This document shows, piece by piece, positions 1-10,736 of a stretch of DNA of 64,000 bases. Position numbers and translations under genes: made by a program. Source of the DNA: Scalesia atractyloides (taxonomy: Eukaryota > Streptophyta > Magnoliopsida > Asterales > Asteraceae); the NCBI GenBank assembly GCA_947069175.1, contig CAMTDV010000012.1:34504341-34568340 (forward strand), in the 5' to 3' direction. Below the pieces are notes generated by a model. That model saw nothing but the letters and a program-made list of their open reading frames with translations, ran no database searches and was not told where the DNA came from. Position 1 is the first letter of the stretch. Every line of letters starts with the position of its first letter.

Positions 1-135
1 ATTCCATTATGATCACGGCCTCGGATTACAAGATTGGAAATGAAATACGAATGCGACATGATTACAAGTTTCTAAAAATAGAAATACGAATACAACTTTC
101 TAAATAAGGAAAGTACATAAATGCGAAGCGTTACA
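1..135 (-). mobile_element. LTR edge related to the E5 LTR (partial)
   Basis: Read on the minus strand from 135 downwards, this begins TGTAACGCTTCGC and then follows the start of the LTR at 28168 almost motif for motif (TGTACTTTCC, TTATTTAGAAA, AAACTTGT, CAATCTTGTAATCCGAG). It is therefore the outer edge of a diverged member of the same LTR family, inserted in the opposite orientation and cut by the window start. The LTR boundary is the CA at 134-135. Whether it is a solo LTR or part of a full element cannot be seen. Confidence 0.75.
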
Positions 136-214
136 ATCGCCATCGTCCTCCCAATGCCGCCTGCAATGGGGCTCTCTCTTTTTATCTCTCTCTTTCTATC
201 TCACACACACATAG
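136..214. repeat. CT- and CA-rich simple sequence
   Basis: Low-complexity stretch of CTCTCT runs followed by a short CACACA run, lying between the LTR edge and the foldback repeat. No coding signal. Confidence 0.6.
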
Positions 215-389
215 GGATGAACATTTGGTACTAGGTATATTTAGTACCGGTATTGGTTCCCATTTTCCTCGTTTTTGATACCGGAATTTATGGGTAAAAC
301 ATCGGTACCAGTACTGAACCGATATGTTCAGTACAGGTATTCCCGTTTTTCGGTAGCGGTTCGGTACCAAACGGGTACCGTGCTCATCC
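215..389. mobile_element. Foldback MITE-like repeat
   Basis: The left end GGATGAACATTTGGTAC and the right end, read as reverse complement GGATGAGCACGGTACC, form imperfect terminal inverted repeats around a GGTACC-rich core of about 175 bp. No transposase is present. The target duplication is ambiguous (ACACATA occurs near both sides), so the superfamily is not assigned. A short reading frame here is a by-product of the repeat. Confidence 0.5.
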
Positions 390-740
390 GTACACATATA
401 CATACGTACATATATGCATATGTATATATAAAAGGGCTCATCCCCACACCCTAAGCCACCCCTTTAGGCTCATCTCCCACCTTCGCTGACGTGGACGCGT
501 ATGTGATGAATCATAATTAAAGGACTACTCTCCTCCATACCCTTTAGGTTAACCTTAGATATGTAACAGACTAATATTTACTTAATTTAGTTAAAGTGGT
601 AAATGATTTGTACACTTTTTGATTACTTCATTAGTCAATGAGGTAAATGATTTGTACACTTTTTAATACTTTTCATATATTAAAAGACGGATAAAGACAA
701 ACGAGGTGCACCACCGACTCTCTTCCACCTTCTTCCGATC
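390..740 (+). promoter_or_regulatory. Upstream region of the gene at 741
   Basis: Non-coding stretch in front of the first gene. It holds a TGACGTGG motif (ACGT-core bZIP-type site) near 487-496, a TATA-like TATATAAAAG near 424, and another TATATTAAAAG near 675, about 65 bp before the ATG. Two nearly identical 24-bp direct repeats starting GGTAAATGATTTGTACAC lie around 598 and 640. Which TATA is used cannot be decided by eye. Confidence 0.4.
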
Positions 741-2119
741 ATGCCCTCTGAAACCCTAATTTCACATTTCAAACCTTCAACTTCACCTCTCAATTCTTCC
801 AAACTACCCACACCTACCACCACCTCACCACCACCACCTCCCACCGCCGCACAACCAATGATTTGCACCGCCAAATCATCCAATTGGCTCGACCGCCTCC
901 GTTCTTCCAGAGGCTTCCCGGATTCCGATCACATTGACCTCGAACACTTCCTCTCAACCTCCACTGACAAAACGGATTCATCAGTAACTAAATTCACCTG
1001 TAACAAGCCTCTGATCGATGAGAATTTAGTCACCGAAAAGCGTGACGATGATAATAAATCTGTACAAGAGCGTGATTTGATAAACAATGTACTTTCGGAG
1101 CTTTTTTACATGGGAGAGTGTGAGGAACAGTCGAGAATTAAGATGGAAAAGAGTTGTAGAAACAGAAGCAACTGTGCCCTAGAATTCATGTTGTTTCGGC
1201 GAATTCGGATGTTCGGAATGTTACTGCTGCTCGAAAGGAAAGGTTTTCTTCGAGTAGTGGGCGGAAGGTTAAGGAAGTTGGTCAGGTGAAGGAGTGTGTG
1301 GGAGAGGGAGAGGGAGAAGAGAAAGGTGCGCGGGATTGTGATCTTTCGGCGTATTCGCAGACGGAGGTTACGGTTATTGACACGAGTGTTCCATGTTGGA
1401 AGTTTGAGAAGGTGTTGTATAGGAGTAAGAATGTGTGGAAGGTTGGGGACAGGAAAGGTAAGGGGTTGATGAATGGTGATAAGAAGAGGAAAGAGAGGGT
1501 GAGTGAGAGTGGTGGCAATGTACCGAAGAAGAAGTTGAAAAAGAAGATGAAATTGTGTAATTCATTGAAGGCTGATCAGGTAGAACTCTTTTGAATTATC
1601 CTTGTGGAATTATGCTTGATTGAGTTGTGTGCAAAACTGTCGTACACCTGCACTGGTTGTGCTATGTAGTTACTAATCATAGATCACTGCATATCAGTAG
1701 CCACATTGTTAGTGATTTGGTTTCTTGTTGTTTGGTACATCAAGTTGCTGTTGAAAAGATTTGTTTCTTTGTGGAATGCAACATAAGGGGTTGAGAAAGA
1801 TAAAGCTGATTATACTCATATGCCTATATGTTATATTATGTAGGAACGCAACCAAGGCAAGATGGTAGAACGAAATGAGAAGAAACGTGATAATTCTAGC
1901 CAACTACAAGAAAAGAGGCATGTGACTTCAGATGATACATAGTTTAGATAAAGTAAACTTTGTTCACTGATCATGCTCTCATGGACTTTTTTTTGCAGTT
2001 TCTGCAAGAAACAAATAGATGAAGGTTCATCTGTCATTCTTATTAAAAGCATCCCAACAACAAATAAAAAGAATGCGTCAGGCGTCTCAAATGGTTGTGT
2101 GAAATCTTTGCAAAGATAG
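741..2119 (+). CDS. Unrecognised plant protein gene, three exons, one frameshift
   Basis: I do not recognise the family. Exon 1 starts at ATG 741 with a Ser/Pro/Thr-rich N-terminus, then a segment with WLDRLRSSRGFP and an acidic stretch. Around 1155-1162 the frame breaks: upstream coding is in one frame and downstream coding (RIHVVSANSDV, then VIDTSVPCWKFEKVLY and a Lys-rich basic tail) is in the next, so one base is lost or gained. Exon 1 ends at 1579 (CAG, GTAGAA donor). Exon 2 is 1844-1917 and exon 3 is 1999-2119, ending in TAG. The second intron would need a GC donor (AG/GCATGT at 1917/1918), and the phases then fit exactly. The basic Lys/Arg tail suggests a nuclear protein, which is inference. 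The frameshift may be real (pseudogene) or an assembly error. Confidence 0.6.
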
Positions 2120-3873
2120 AACACATCAAACTTAGGGTTCTTTCAGAGGTGAGGTTTTCTTCTCTGTTTTGCAACCAGACATTCAAACCTTCATGATGAG
2201 AAGAAAGTAGAAACCATATATTTCACTATGTTTTGCATTTACATACACACTCTGTAGATTGCAGTTTGAATATTACTCAATTTGATACGGCGTTGTAGCT
2301 TATTTATAGTCTTTGTACTTCTGTAGGGGTGTTAGTTGGCTGATGTAGTTGTTTTGGGTTATTTGATAGTTTAAATTCTCTCCAAGTTATATGATAACTG
2401 AGCTGAATTAGGTGACATTTGAACCGAATTATCCGATTCAGAGTTATGTTTAAACCATTTTGTGCTTGGTTAAACCAGATAAGCATCAACAACTTTCCTT
2501 CTTGGGTGTTACTACTACTACTACTTAAATTGAGCTGTTTTAAGCAAGCTATATGCTAAACTATAAGGAGATGATACCAACCAAATTTGTAATATCAGAA
2601 CCTGCCCAAGTGACACCAAGTAAATGAGGAAACATGTCAAGAGGACAGTTTAGACTCTAAATGTAGTGATGCAACAGGCCAACAGCTAATCTCGGGAAAA
2701 CAAATTTACTAGAAAAATCTATGTTGTTAATAGCCCAACGCATACTCAAGGTGCATAGCCCGAGCATGGAGCCCGGAGCTTAGGCGCTTAGAAAGCTAGG
2801 CGCATAGTATAAAATTCCATTTATAGGGGTTTTAGGCATGTTTTAGGCTAGTTTTGGTTGTTTAAGGTTAATTCCATGCTTATTTTGGTTGATTTCAGCT
2901 TTATTTAGGTTTTTTTTTGTTTTTTTGTTTTTTTTTTACCATTTTTGGTCGAAATTTGGCCAGAAAATGCCCTAAAGCAGCGCTTGAGACCCGGAAAGCT
3001 CGGCTTTCAGGGCACAGCACATTTGGTTCGCTGGCTGTGCTTGAGCACCTAGGCAACATATGTTAAATCTATCAAAACTTACCTGCAAATTCAGTTTCTA
3101 CAGTAATTTATCCATGTTATCAAATGTTGCATATGTGATAGAAGTATGGTTAGAAAGTTTTTTACCTGGCAACAGTTAAAGAGTTAAGAAGTTAATCATA
3201 TGCAAAACTATCACCCCATAAGATTAAAGGACAAAGTTATGCACCCAAGCCCAACAATCTGATCGAAGTTTATCATAAAGTGGTTTAACAATTGCATAAA
3301 TGTTATTCAACTATCTGTACTTGATGCAATGCTTGCTTTATGTCTTTTTAAACCAGGTAACCTGTAGTAGTCAGAATCTTCACAGGACCAGATGCATAAC
3401 AAAAACAAATAACAGCAGCAAATATTTTGGAAAACATGCCTAATTGATTGACCTATATGGCCATAGATTTTCTTTCTGCAAAACATAGCTCCTGTTCTGA
3501 ACAAGTTGGTTCTATGTGACCAATATCAACTGAAGTTGCAAAATAGCAGCAACTACTCAATTTGCAAAACATTAAGTAAACTGAAAATTACTTAAATATG
3601 CGTATTATATAAAGTAAAATTATCTAATGTTTGAAATGCCCCTTTTGACACTAAAAACATAATACATGAAAAAAAAAAACAAAAACTGAGCAATAAAACC
3701 TTATGCCCAATCAATATATGCATCAATAATCAGTGAATCCAAAGAATCGGTGACAAACCTCTAGCCAAATAGCCAACAAAGATAACATGGGAGAGTGGTA
3801 GACCTTGGGTTATATAGTTTCTACGATGCCAAAACATTTGTTGCACTCATTTCCGTTTTCATCTTTTCTCCTT
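2120..3873. other. Intergenic, no gene seen
   Basis: AT-rich sequence with no credible reading frame. It contains an (ACT)n microsatellite at about 2508-2526 and a GC-richer patch at 2740-3060 with repeated AGGCGC/TTAGGCGC-type words and weak inverted symmetry, which may be an old repeat. Nothing else is supportable. Confidence 0.5.
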
Positions 3874-3883
3874 AACTTTATTT

Positions 3884-4012
3884 ATTTATATTTTTTAACG
3901 GCTTAAGTTACACCAAATTTGCCTTTGGCGGGCCTCGCACCTTTGACCTCAAGGGGAGCAACACCTTAACTCCAATGGCTTTGCCAATTGGACCCAACCC
4001 CCACCCGCCTTC
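3884..4012 (-). mobile_element. tRNA-derived SINE with 10-bp target duplication
   Basis: On the minus strand this reads as a tRNA-like head (TTGGCAAAGCCATTGG in the A-box region, then GAGGTCAAAGGTGCGAGGCCC covering a degenerate B box) followed by a 3' tail of AAAAAATATAAATAA type. Perfect 10-bp direct repeats AACTTTATTT flank it at 3874-3883 and 4013-4022, as expected for target-primed insertion. The length of about 130 bp is usual for plant SINEs. Confidence 0.75.
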
Positions 4013-4022
4013 AACTTTATTT

Positions 4023-5461
4023 CTTATGGCGAGTTTTGACTTTTGACATGGTTTATGTCCATTGATCGACTCAGAAGTATAACTTGGAGCATGATTTCTT
4101 CTCTCATATTCATCATATAGTTGTTGGTTAGCATTCATTGTTATTTTTATCTATGATGCCCCTTTCACTTTCTCGTTAAGTAAAATCTTTTCGTAAGCAA
4201 GCTTACTCCTTGGATTGAGAACCGAAGCAATATATAAGTGCGTTAAGTTCTTCTTACTGTTACCATAGAATAAAGGCTTGTATTATTGAAATCATTCATA
4301 TACTCATTTAATAGCACAAAATCAATGAGTATGATCTGTGATGTGGCATAGTATATAAGTAAACATCATAATAGTGTTCCTGAAATCACGTGAACTTCCT
4401 AGCATTTTACCAATCATATAATGTTATCAACTGACTGATTCCCTGAGCTTTCTATCTCAAGGTCCTTTCCGAAGTGTGCATCCTCACCATCATTTCCATG
4501 GATTCATGGAACACCCTTTCTATAAATATCTTTCATGTTTCCGACGTCTGATAGGCCTATTGTGGGTTCATCTAAAACCAAAGTTTTGTTCTATCATATT
4601 TTTCATTTTGGCAAACCAAATTAGATTGCCGGACTTGATCACTTTAGTTCTAACATCATCAACCGATTTACCTACTTGGGTATACCATTTTCAAACAATC
4701 AAGTTAGGCTACACATTGGATGCAAGTTCAAAGCAACAGACTTATCCTAATTCGCAAAAAAAACAAGGAATTCAAATACTCAGTTGAAACTCCATTAGAA
4801 CTATTATTATCAAAAGTATACTCAATCTGTCCATCTAGCAAACACTTTTCTTTTGCTTGAATGCTTTCCATTTCAAACCCGATGAGTTGACCAGGAGACA
4901 AATTTATGACGTTTTTTTCTCAATTTTCAATCATTATCGTCAAGGTGGACTTGTGGTGTTGAAGACCTGAAGTCAAACTAGGGGTTAGCGAACATATCCT
5001 AAGTGCGGTTCTTTGTAGTATATATGGACTTGGGAAACATTTTGTAAACCTTTCCAGTGATGGTAGTTCTACTTGGATTTTCCAGTGATGTTGCATTTGC
5101 TTTTATCTTTAGCATTATGATAGTTGAACTAGTCGAAGTAATCTCTATGTTTGATTGTGGTGCATTTTGTATGTCATTGTTGCTTTTAAGACATCTAGGC
5201 TCTAGCAACATTAGCTAATAGTTACACACTGTATTAACAATCAATAGTTACACACATAAACCCTAACAAGTACCTTCACTCTGATCACTGATATACATTC
5301 ATGTGTATGTTTTGATTATTATGCGAAGCATTTCACGTTACAAACTTCAAGAAATTAAAAAAAAAATAATCCTAGAATTGCACAAGTAACTTTGGTTGAT
5401 GCTAAGAATACCTATAACACTACAATGAAATTATTGCAACCTTAGAAACGTCAAGAGACTT
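4023..5461. other. Intergenic, no gene seen
   Basis: AT-rich region without a supportable gene. A 103-codon frame at 4476-4787 has no recognisable domain or splice context. The last bases, GACTT at 5457-5461, are the left target-site duplication of E1. Confidence 0.5.
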
Positions 5462-5843
5462 TGATAAGAACAAGAGAATAAGAAAACATAGCAGACTAGT
5501 TTTTTATTTCAGTGGGAAAAGATAAGGCCCGATTCGAGAGGGGCAAGGTCTCCAATTACAAAATGATAGTGAAAAACCAATAATAAGATGATCATAACAA
5601 TGAACTAGTCTGCCTATTTATGCTGATAATTTGCAAAGTAGCTGATCCTAGAATTATGGTGTAATTGATCCTAGAATCATGATAATTGATCCCGGTTGAA
5701 GTCATTGCTAAATATAACCGAATAGATTAAACTGACTGCCAAAAATAGCATTGAATTGCTGGTTGTTCACAGCTGTCTCGATCTGCTTCCTCTTTCTTCT
5801 AGAATAAGTTTTTAATACTTGAGATTTACTTGGTATTGTAACA
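5462..5843 (-). repeat. E1 3' LTR
   Basis: Left terminal repeat, starting TGATAAGAAC and ending GTATTGTAACA on the plus strand. It matches 10354-10736 with few differences. On the coding (minus) strand a CATAAATAG TATA-like box lies near 5613-5622. The pol frame runs through the inner edge of this LTR and stops at 5708. Confidence 0.9.
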
Positions 5844-7867
5844 TTACTTCCCTCCTGGAAATTTGCCTTGTCCTCAAGGCTGAAATCAGGGAAATGCTCT
5901 GCTAACAAGTCATATGGTTCCCAAGTGGATTCCTCAATTGGACGAAATTTCCAAGAAACCAAGACTTCCAAAACAGCCTTACCTGCTTCGCTGTTCCAAC
6001 GATGATCCAAAATGGAAGCTGGTTGTACATGTAACTCCCAATCATTGGTGATAGGTAATGGGGGAGTTGGTATGGAATAGAAGTCACCATGCGCCAATTT
6101 AAGCATTGAGACATGAAAAATTGGATGAATTCGTGCATCAGAGGGAAGTTCCAGCTCATAGGAAACCGGACCAATGACTTTTTTGATGCGGTATGGGCCA
6201 AAAAATCTGGGCGATAGCTTCTCATATTTCCGCTTAGCAAGTGTTTTCTGTCGATATGGTTGTAATTTCAAGAAAACAAAATCCCCAACTTGGAAAGAAA
6301 CGTCTCTTCTCTTCGTATTGGCCTGGTTTTTCATGCGACTTTGGGCTTTTAGCAGATTGTCTTGAAGGAGCTTCAACATGTGGTCCCGATCGATCAGTTG
6401 CTGTTCCAAATCAGCATTTTGAGTTTCTCCCAGCATGTAAGGTATCAAAGGAGGAGGTTCCCGCCCGTATACCACTACAAAAGGAGTTGTGCCCGCTGAT
6501 GTATGATATCCAGTGTTATAAGAATATTCTGCCCAAGCTAAATACTCTCCCCATCTCTTCGCCTGTTCACTGGCAAAACAACGCAAATATGCCTCCAAAC
6601 AACGGTTCACGACTTCCTTTTGACCGTCCGTTTGTGGATGGTAACTTGTGCTTAGTTTGAGTTTTGTTTTAATCATACGAAAGAGTTCCTGCCAGAAATG
6701 ACTAAGGAAAATCACATCACGATCCGAAACGATAGATCTAGGGAACCCATGTAATCGAATAACTTCTTTGCAAAAAACAGCAGCTACATGTTTGGCTGTG
6801 TACGAATGAGATAAGCACATAAAATGTGCATATTTACTCAAACGGTCCACCACAACCAGGATGGTATCAGCTCGGTTAGAAGGGGGTAAACCGACAATGA
6901 AGTCCATTGACACATCTTCCCATATCCGTTCGGGGATGGGCAATGGTTGAAGAAGACCCGCTGGAGATAGGGTTTGATACTTTTGCTGTTGGCACACCAC
7001 ACATTGTTGTACAAATAGACGGATATCGTATTTCATTTTCGGCCAATAATACCGTGCGGACAGCCGCTTGTAAGTTTTTGTGAATCCCCCATGTCCACCA
7101 CTCAAGGTATCATGCGCCTCTTGCAACAGTTTGAGACGTATGGCTGGAATTTCGGGTATCACTAATTTACCTTGGTAGAATAGGAGTTGATTGACAAAGG
7201 TAAATTCAGTGTTATTATCCAGATCCTCCTGTAACTTTCGGATCCAACTGCTGGTCACCGGATCAATGTGCAAGCCTGTTTTGATCTCTTCAATTTCAAC
7301 ACAATAGGGAGTTATAAGTGCTAAAAACTCGCCTGAATATGGTCGTCTTGACAATGCGTCAGCTCCTTTGTTTTCTTTCCCTGCTTTGTGAACAATAGAA
7401 AAATCAAAAGGCATTAGTTTTAGCAACAATCTTTGTTGTTCAGTGGTGGTGATCCGTTGTTCCAACAAAAATTTCAACGTGTAGTGGTCGGTTCGAATAA
7501 TAAAGTGGCGCCCCAACAAGTAATGGCTCCATTTTTGGACTGCCATTACTAGAGCCAACAATTCACGATCGTAGGCCGACTTGAACTTGTTTGAAGGTGA
7601 AAAACCTTTGCTGAAATATGCCACCCGGTGATCGTTTTGAGACAAAATAGCACCTATACCATCTGAAGAAGCATCACATTCAACCACAAAAGGTTTTGAA
7701 AAATCTGGTAGGGCTAGGACAGGTGTGGACATTAAAGCCTGTTTCAAAGCCTCAAAAGCAGCTAATGCTGTGTCCGACCAAACAAAACCATTTTTCTTGG
7801 TCAAAGCCGTAAGTGGACGGGCTATGACACCATAATTCTTGACGAACCGCCTATAGTATCTGGTCAA
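5708..7867 (-). CDS. E1 pol: RNase H, integrase, chromodomain (719 codons, partial)
   Basis: Open 719-codon stretch of the E1 polyprotein. In order it shows the end of the reverse transcriptase (connection region with the ALTKK motif), RNase H (VECDASSDGIG; FIIRTDHYTLKFLL; ADALSRR), the integrase zinc finger (H..H and CVVCQQQK), and the integrase core with MDFIVGLPPSNRADT (first Asp), IVSDRD (second Asp) and a downstream KEVVNRCLEAY Glu. The C-terminal domain is GDFVFLKLQPYRQ, followed by a chromodomain (ILDHRWNSEAGKAVLEVLVSW, STWEPYDLL). Chromodomains of this kind guide integration to heterochromatin. The first codon is only the start of the open stretch; the true frame enters from the disrupted reverse transcriptase. 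Confidence 0.85.
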   Translation of the reverse strand: MTRYYRRFVKNYGVIARPLTALTKKNGFVWSDTALAAFEALKQALMSTPVLALPDFSKPFVVECDASSDGIGAILSQNDHRVAYFSKGFSPSNKFKSAYDRELLALVMAVQKWSHYLLGRHFIIRTDHYTLKFLLEQRITTTEQQRLLLKLMPFDFSIVHKAGKENKGADALSRRPYSGEFLALITPYCVEIEEIKTGLHIDPVTSSWIRKLQEDLDNNTEFTFVNQLLFYQGKLVIPEIPAIRLKLLQEAHDTLSGGHGGFTKTYKRLSARYYWPKMKYDIRLFVQQCVVCQQQKYQTLSPAGLLQPLPIPERIWEDVSMDFIVGLPPSNRADTILVVVDRLSKYAHFMCLSHSYTAKHVAAVFCKEVIRLHGFPRSIVSDRDVIFLSHFWQELFRMIKTKLKLSTSYHPQTDGQKEVVNRCLEAYLRCFASEQAKRWGEYLAWAEYSYNTGYHTSAGTTPFVVVYGREPPPLIPYMLGETQNADLEQQLIDRDHMLKLLQDNLLKAQSRMKNQANTKRRDVSFQVGDFVFLKLQPYRQKTLAKRKYEKLSPRFFGPYRIKKVIGPVSYELELPSDARIHPIFHVSMLKLAHGDFYSIPTPPLPITNDWELHVQPASILDHRWNSEAGKAVLEVLVSWKFRPIEESTWEPYDLLAEHFPDFSLEDKANFQEGSNVTIPSKSQVLKTYSRRKRKQIETAVNNQQFNAIFGSQFNLFGYI

Positions 7868-8544
7868 CCCTAAAAATCCTCACTTGTTTGACATTTGTGG
7901 GTATAGGCCATGAGCGAACCGCTGCTATCTTTTTTTCTTCCACTCCTACCCCATGTTTATTGATGACATGGCCCAAAAAAATAACTTGGTCTTGACCAAA
8001 ACAACATTAAGACATTTTGGCAAAGAATTTGTTGTCTTGCAATAACTTCAATGCCTGAGCTAAGTGTCCTTGATGCTGTTCAATGTTGGCACTATAATTA
8101 AAATATCATCAAAGAAAACAAGGATAAAACGGCGCAAAAATGGTCGACATAAGTCATTCATAACAGCTGAAAAGTTGAAGGGGCGTTCGTTAGGCCAAAA
8201 GGCATAACTTTGAACTCATAATGCCCGGAATGAGTTCGAAAAGCTGTTTTCTCAATGTCTTTGGGTGTCATTCTAATCTGGTAATAACCAGATCTCAAAT
8301 CCAGCTTTGAAAAGATAGTTGCGCCGTGTAGCTCATCTAATAATTCATCAATATTTGGGATCGGATATTTATCGGCAATGGTAGCTTTGTTAAGAGCCCT
8401 GTAATCCACACACATCCTCCATGAATTATCTTTTTTCCTCACTAACAACACGGGGCTAGAAAAAGGGCTTGTGCTTGGTTGTATGAAGCCACCAGTCAAG
8501 AGTTGAGACACCTGTTGTTCGATTTCATTTTTTTGAGAATACGG
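7868..8544 (-). pseudogene. E1 reverse transcriptase, broken
   Basis: The open part at 8158-8511 encodes fingers and palm start (FIQPSTSPFSSPVLLVRKKD, MCVDYRALNKATI, FSKLDLRSGYYQIR, VMPFGLTNAP). The catalytic FFDDILIYS lies in a different frame near 8100-8130, and a stop appears shortly after it (near 8008), with further frame breaks near 7870 and 8545. The domain cannot be read through without several corrections, so E1 cannot copy itself. Confidence 0.8.
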
Positions 8545-10128
8545 TTACCTGTAGGGTCTGATATTGGGTGGGCTGGTGTTAGGTCGCAAGGAAATGGAAT
8601 GAGTTTGGGAACGGGTGGGTGGCAGTTGTGTAGGTTCTTCGAAAATAGCCCGGTACTGGTCAACAATAGACTGAAAATGGGAGTGTGTGGCAGTGGTAGA
8701 GCTGGGTTCAATAGCTAAATGTTGAAAACTGGAAGATTTTTTTGGGCCTGATTCAATGCCTCGCAACTTATATTTTTTCCCTTCAATCGTGAAGACCATA
8801 AATAATTCATTCCACTTAGCTTGTACCGTATTTAGAGTGGCTAACCATTGGATCCTCAAAACCAAATCCGCCCCTCCCAATGAAAACGGGTGAAAATCTT
8901 GGACAATTTTAAGGTCATCTACCTCTAGTTTCAAACCTTTGCATATCTTACTGCAACAGATGATATCTCCATTCCCAATTTGTACACCAAATGGTGCAAC
9001 CGGTTGAGTCGCCAAATGGAGCTCATTAATGAGAATATCAGAAATCAAGTTATGGGTAGAACCCCCATCTACCAAAATCAATACCTCGGTTGACTGTAAC
9101 ATACCTTTGATTTTCATCGTCGTAGGGTGGGTTTTGCCCAAGATCGCATGCAGACTGATCTCAACGGTATCATCCTGGTCTGAGTCAGCCTCGTTTTCAT
9201 TTCCGCAAGTTTCTTCCCCCTCTTCTTCTGCCTCCAACACCTTGAGTGTCCTGATTTTACACCTATGCCCAGGACCATACTTATCTCCACACCTAAAACA
9301 TTCACCTTTTAAATATCTCTGTTGTTTCTCGGTGTTAGGTATACGGTTGTTTCGGGTTGGGATGGTAGTAGGATTAATATTCGAAGGGGTAGTTGTTCGG
9401 GATTCAGAATATGAAGTTTTGGTAGACATGGTTGGGTTCCTGACGGACCGCGAATGAGTTAGTTTAGATTCAAACTCCAAAGCTAAACTCATTGCGTTGT
9501 AAACGGTTCTAGGCTTATGTATCCTTACATCAGATTTTAGTTCATCTTTAAGCCCATTTAGAAACACCCCCAATAAGCAATGGTCCGGCCAATTTGAAAC
9601 TCGGGAAGAACGTTTAGCGAATTCTTGCCGATATTCATTAACCGTACCCGTTTGCTTAATACTACAAAGATACTCGTTTGGATTTTGAAACTCGGCTGGT
9701 CCAAAATTCTTTATAAAAATTTGGGATAATTCTTCCCAAAAGGCTATGGGTTGGTCATTGGCAAACCAAGAATAGAGATTTAGAGCATCTCCTTCCAAAT
9801 GCATTGAGGCTACTTCTACTTTCTCTTCATCAGAAATATGATAGTACCTGAAGTATTTTTCCGCCTTTAGTAACCACCCGCGTGGATCTCCCCCGCTAAA
9901 AGTAGGAAAATCGATTTTGTTGTAAGGACGGAAATGTTGCTTATTCCTCCAATGGCTTTATCCTTCTTCATTTCGGCTTCCTTTTGAATTATCTCCTGCT
10001 TTTAGTGCTGCCAGGTCTTCTTTCATGGATTCTACACACTCCAACCTTGCTGCGATTTCGGCTAACTGTGCAACTATGGAATCTGGTGGTGGGTTAGCAT
10101 CTCCTGAACTGCCTCGGGTCTGAACCAT
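8545..10128 (-). pseudogene. E1 gag-protease frame with a nonsense codon
   Basis: Starts at ATG 10128 (MVQTRGSSGD) and encodes a coiled-coil-like N-terminus, the gag core (HFRPYNKIDFPTFSGGDPRGW, NLYSWF), one CCHC zinc knuckle (CFRCGDKYGPGHRC) near 9280 and an aspartic protease with LVDGGSTHNLI near 9070, DGG in place of the usual DTG/DSG. A TAA at 9958-9960 interrupts the N-terminal third; the E2 copy has GAA there. Downstream of 9804 the frame is open to 8545. Confidence 0.8.
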
Positions 10129-10394
10129 TGTGGTTTATTCTCGTTGTTTCCCGGCAATGGAACCAATGATAAGAACAAGAGAATAAGAAAACAATAGCAG
10201 ACTAGTTTTTCATGGATTCTACACACTCCAACCTTGCTGCGATTTCGGCTAACTGTGCAACTATGGAATCTGGTGGTGGGTTAGCATCTCCTGAACTGCC
10301 TCGGGTCTGAACCATTGTGGTTTATTCTCGTTGTTTCCCAGCAATGGAACCAATGATAAGAACAAGAGAATAAGAAAACAATAGCAGACTAGTT
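10021..10394 (-). repeat. 187-bp tandem duplication over gag start, PBS and LTR edge
   Basis: Copy A is 10021-10207 and copy B 10208-10394. Each carries the first gag codons, the primer binding site and about 40 bp of the LTR, so E1 has two potential gag starts (10128 and 10315) and two primer sites. Only copy B continues into the full LTR. E2 has a single copy, so the duplication arose in E1 after the two copies separated, or was lost from E2. The boundary has TTT microhomology. Confidence 0.85.
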
Positions 10395-10736
10395 TTTTAT
10401 TCCAGTGGGAAAAGATAAGGCCCGATTCGAGAGGGGCAAAGTCTCCAATTACAAAATGATAGTGAAAAACCAATAATAAGATGATCATAACAATGAACTA
10501 GTCTGCCTATTTATGCTGATAATTTGCAAAGTAGCTGATCCTAGAATTATGGTGTAATTGATCCTAGAATCATGATAATTGATCCCGGTTGAAGTCATTG
10601 CTAAATATAACCGAATGGATTAAACAGACTGCCAAAAATAGCACTGAATTGCTGGTTGTTCACAGCTGTCTCGATCTGCTTCCTCTTTCTTCTAGAATAA
10701 GTTTTTAATACTTGAGTTTTACTTGGTATTGTAACA
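10354..10736 (-). repeat. E1 5' LTR
   Basis: Right terminal repeat of E1, the promoter-bearing 5' LTR on the minus strand, with TG..CA ends. The target duplication GACTT follows at 10737-10741. A CATAAATAG TATA-like motif is present near 10505-10515 on the minus strand. Confidence 0.9.

Larger units (their letters stand above)
5462..10736 (-). mobile_element. E1: complete Reina-type Ty3/gypsy chromovirus element
   Basis: LTR retrotransposon read right to left. LTRs at 5462-5843 and 10354-10736 (about 382 bp) have TG..CA ends, and GACTT is duplicated at 5457-5461 and 10737-10741. The primer binding site abuts the right LTR (minus strand TGGTTCCATTG from about 10352 down), and a purine tract AGGAGGGAAG lies at 5844-5860. 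Internal order is gag, protease, reverse transcriptase, RNase H, integrase, chromodomain. Short LTRs plus a C-terminal chromodomain indicate the Reina clade. Coding is broken by a stop in gag at 9958-9960 and several frame breaks in the reverse transcriptase, so it is not autonomous. A 187-bp tandem duplication lies at the gag/PBS/LTR junction. Confidence 0.9.

Noticed and set aside
2740..3060. GC-rich AGGCGC-word patch as a MITE
   Set aside because: Inverted symmetry is weak and no target duplication could be placed.
4476..4787. 103-codon plus-strand frame
   Set aside because: No domain, no splice or codon signal, in AT-rich intergenic DNA.
6241..6660. 139-codon plus-strand frame
   Set aside because: Antisense of E1 integrase.
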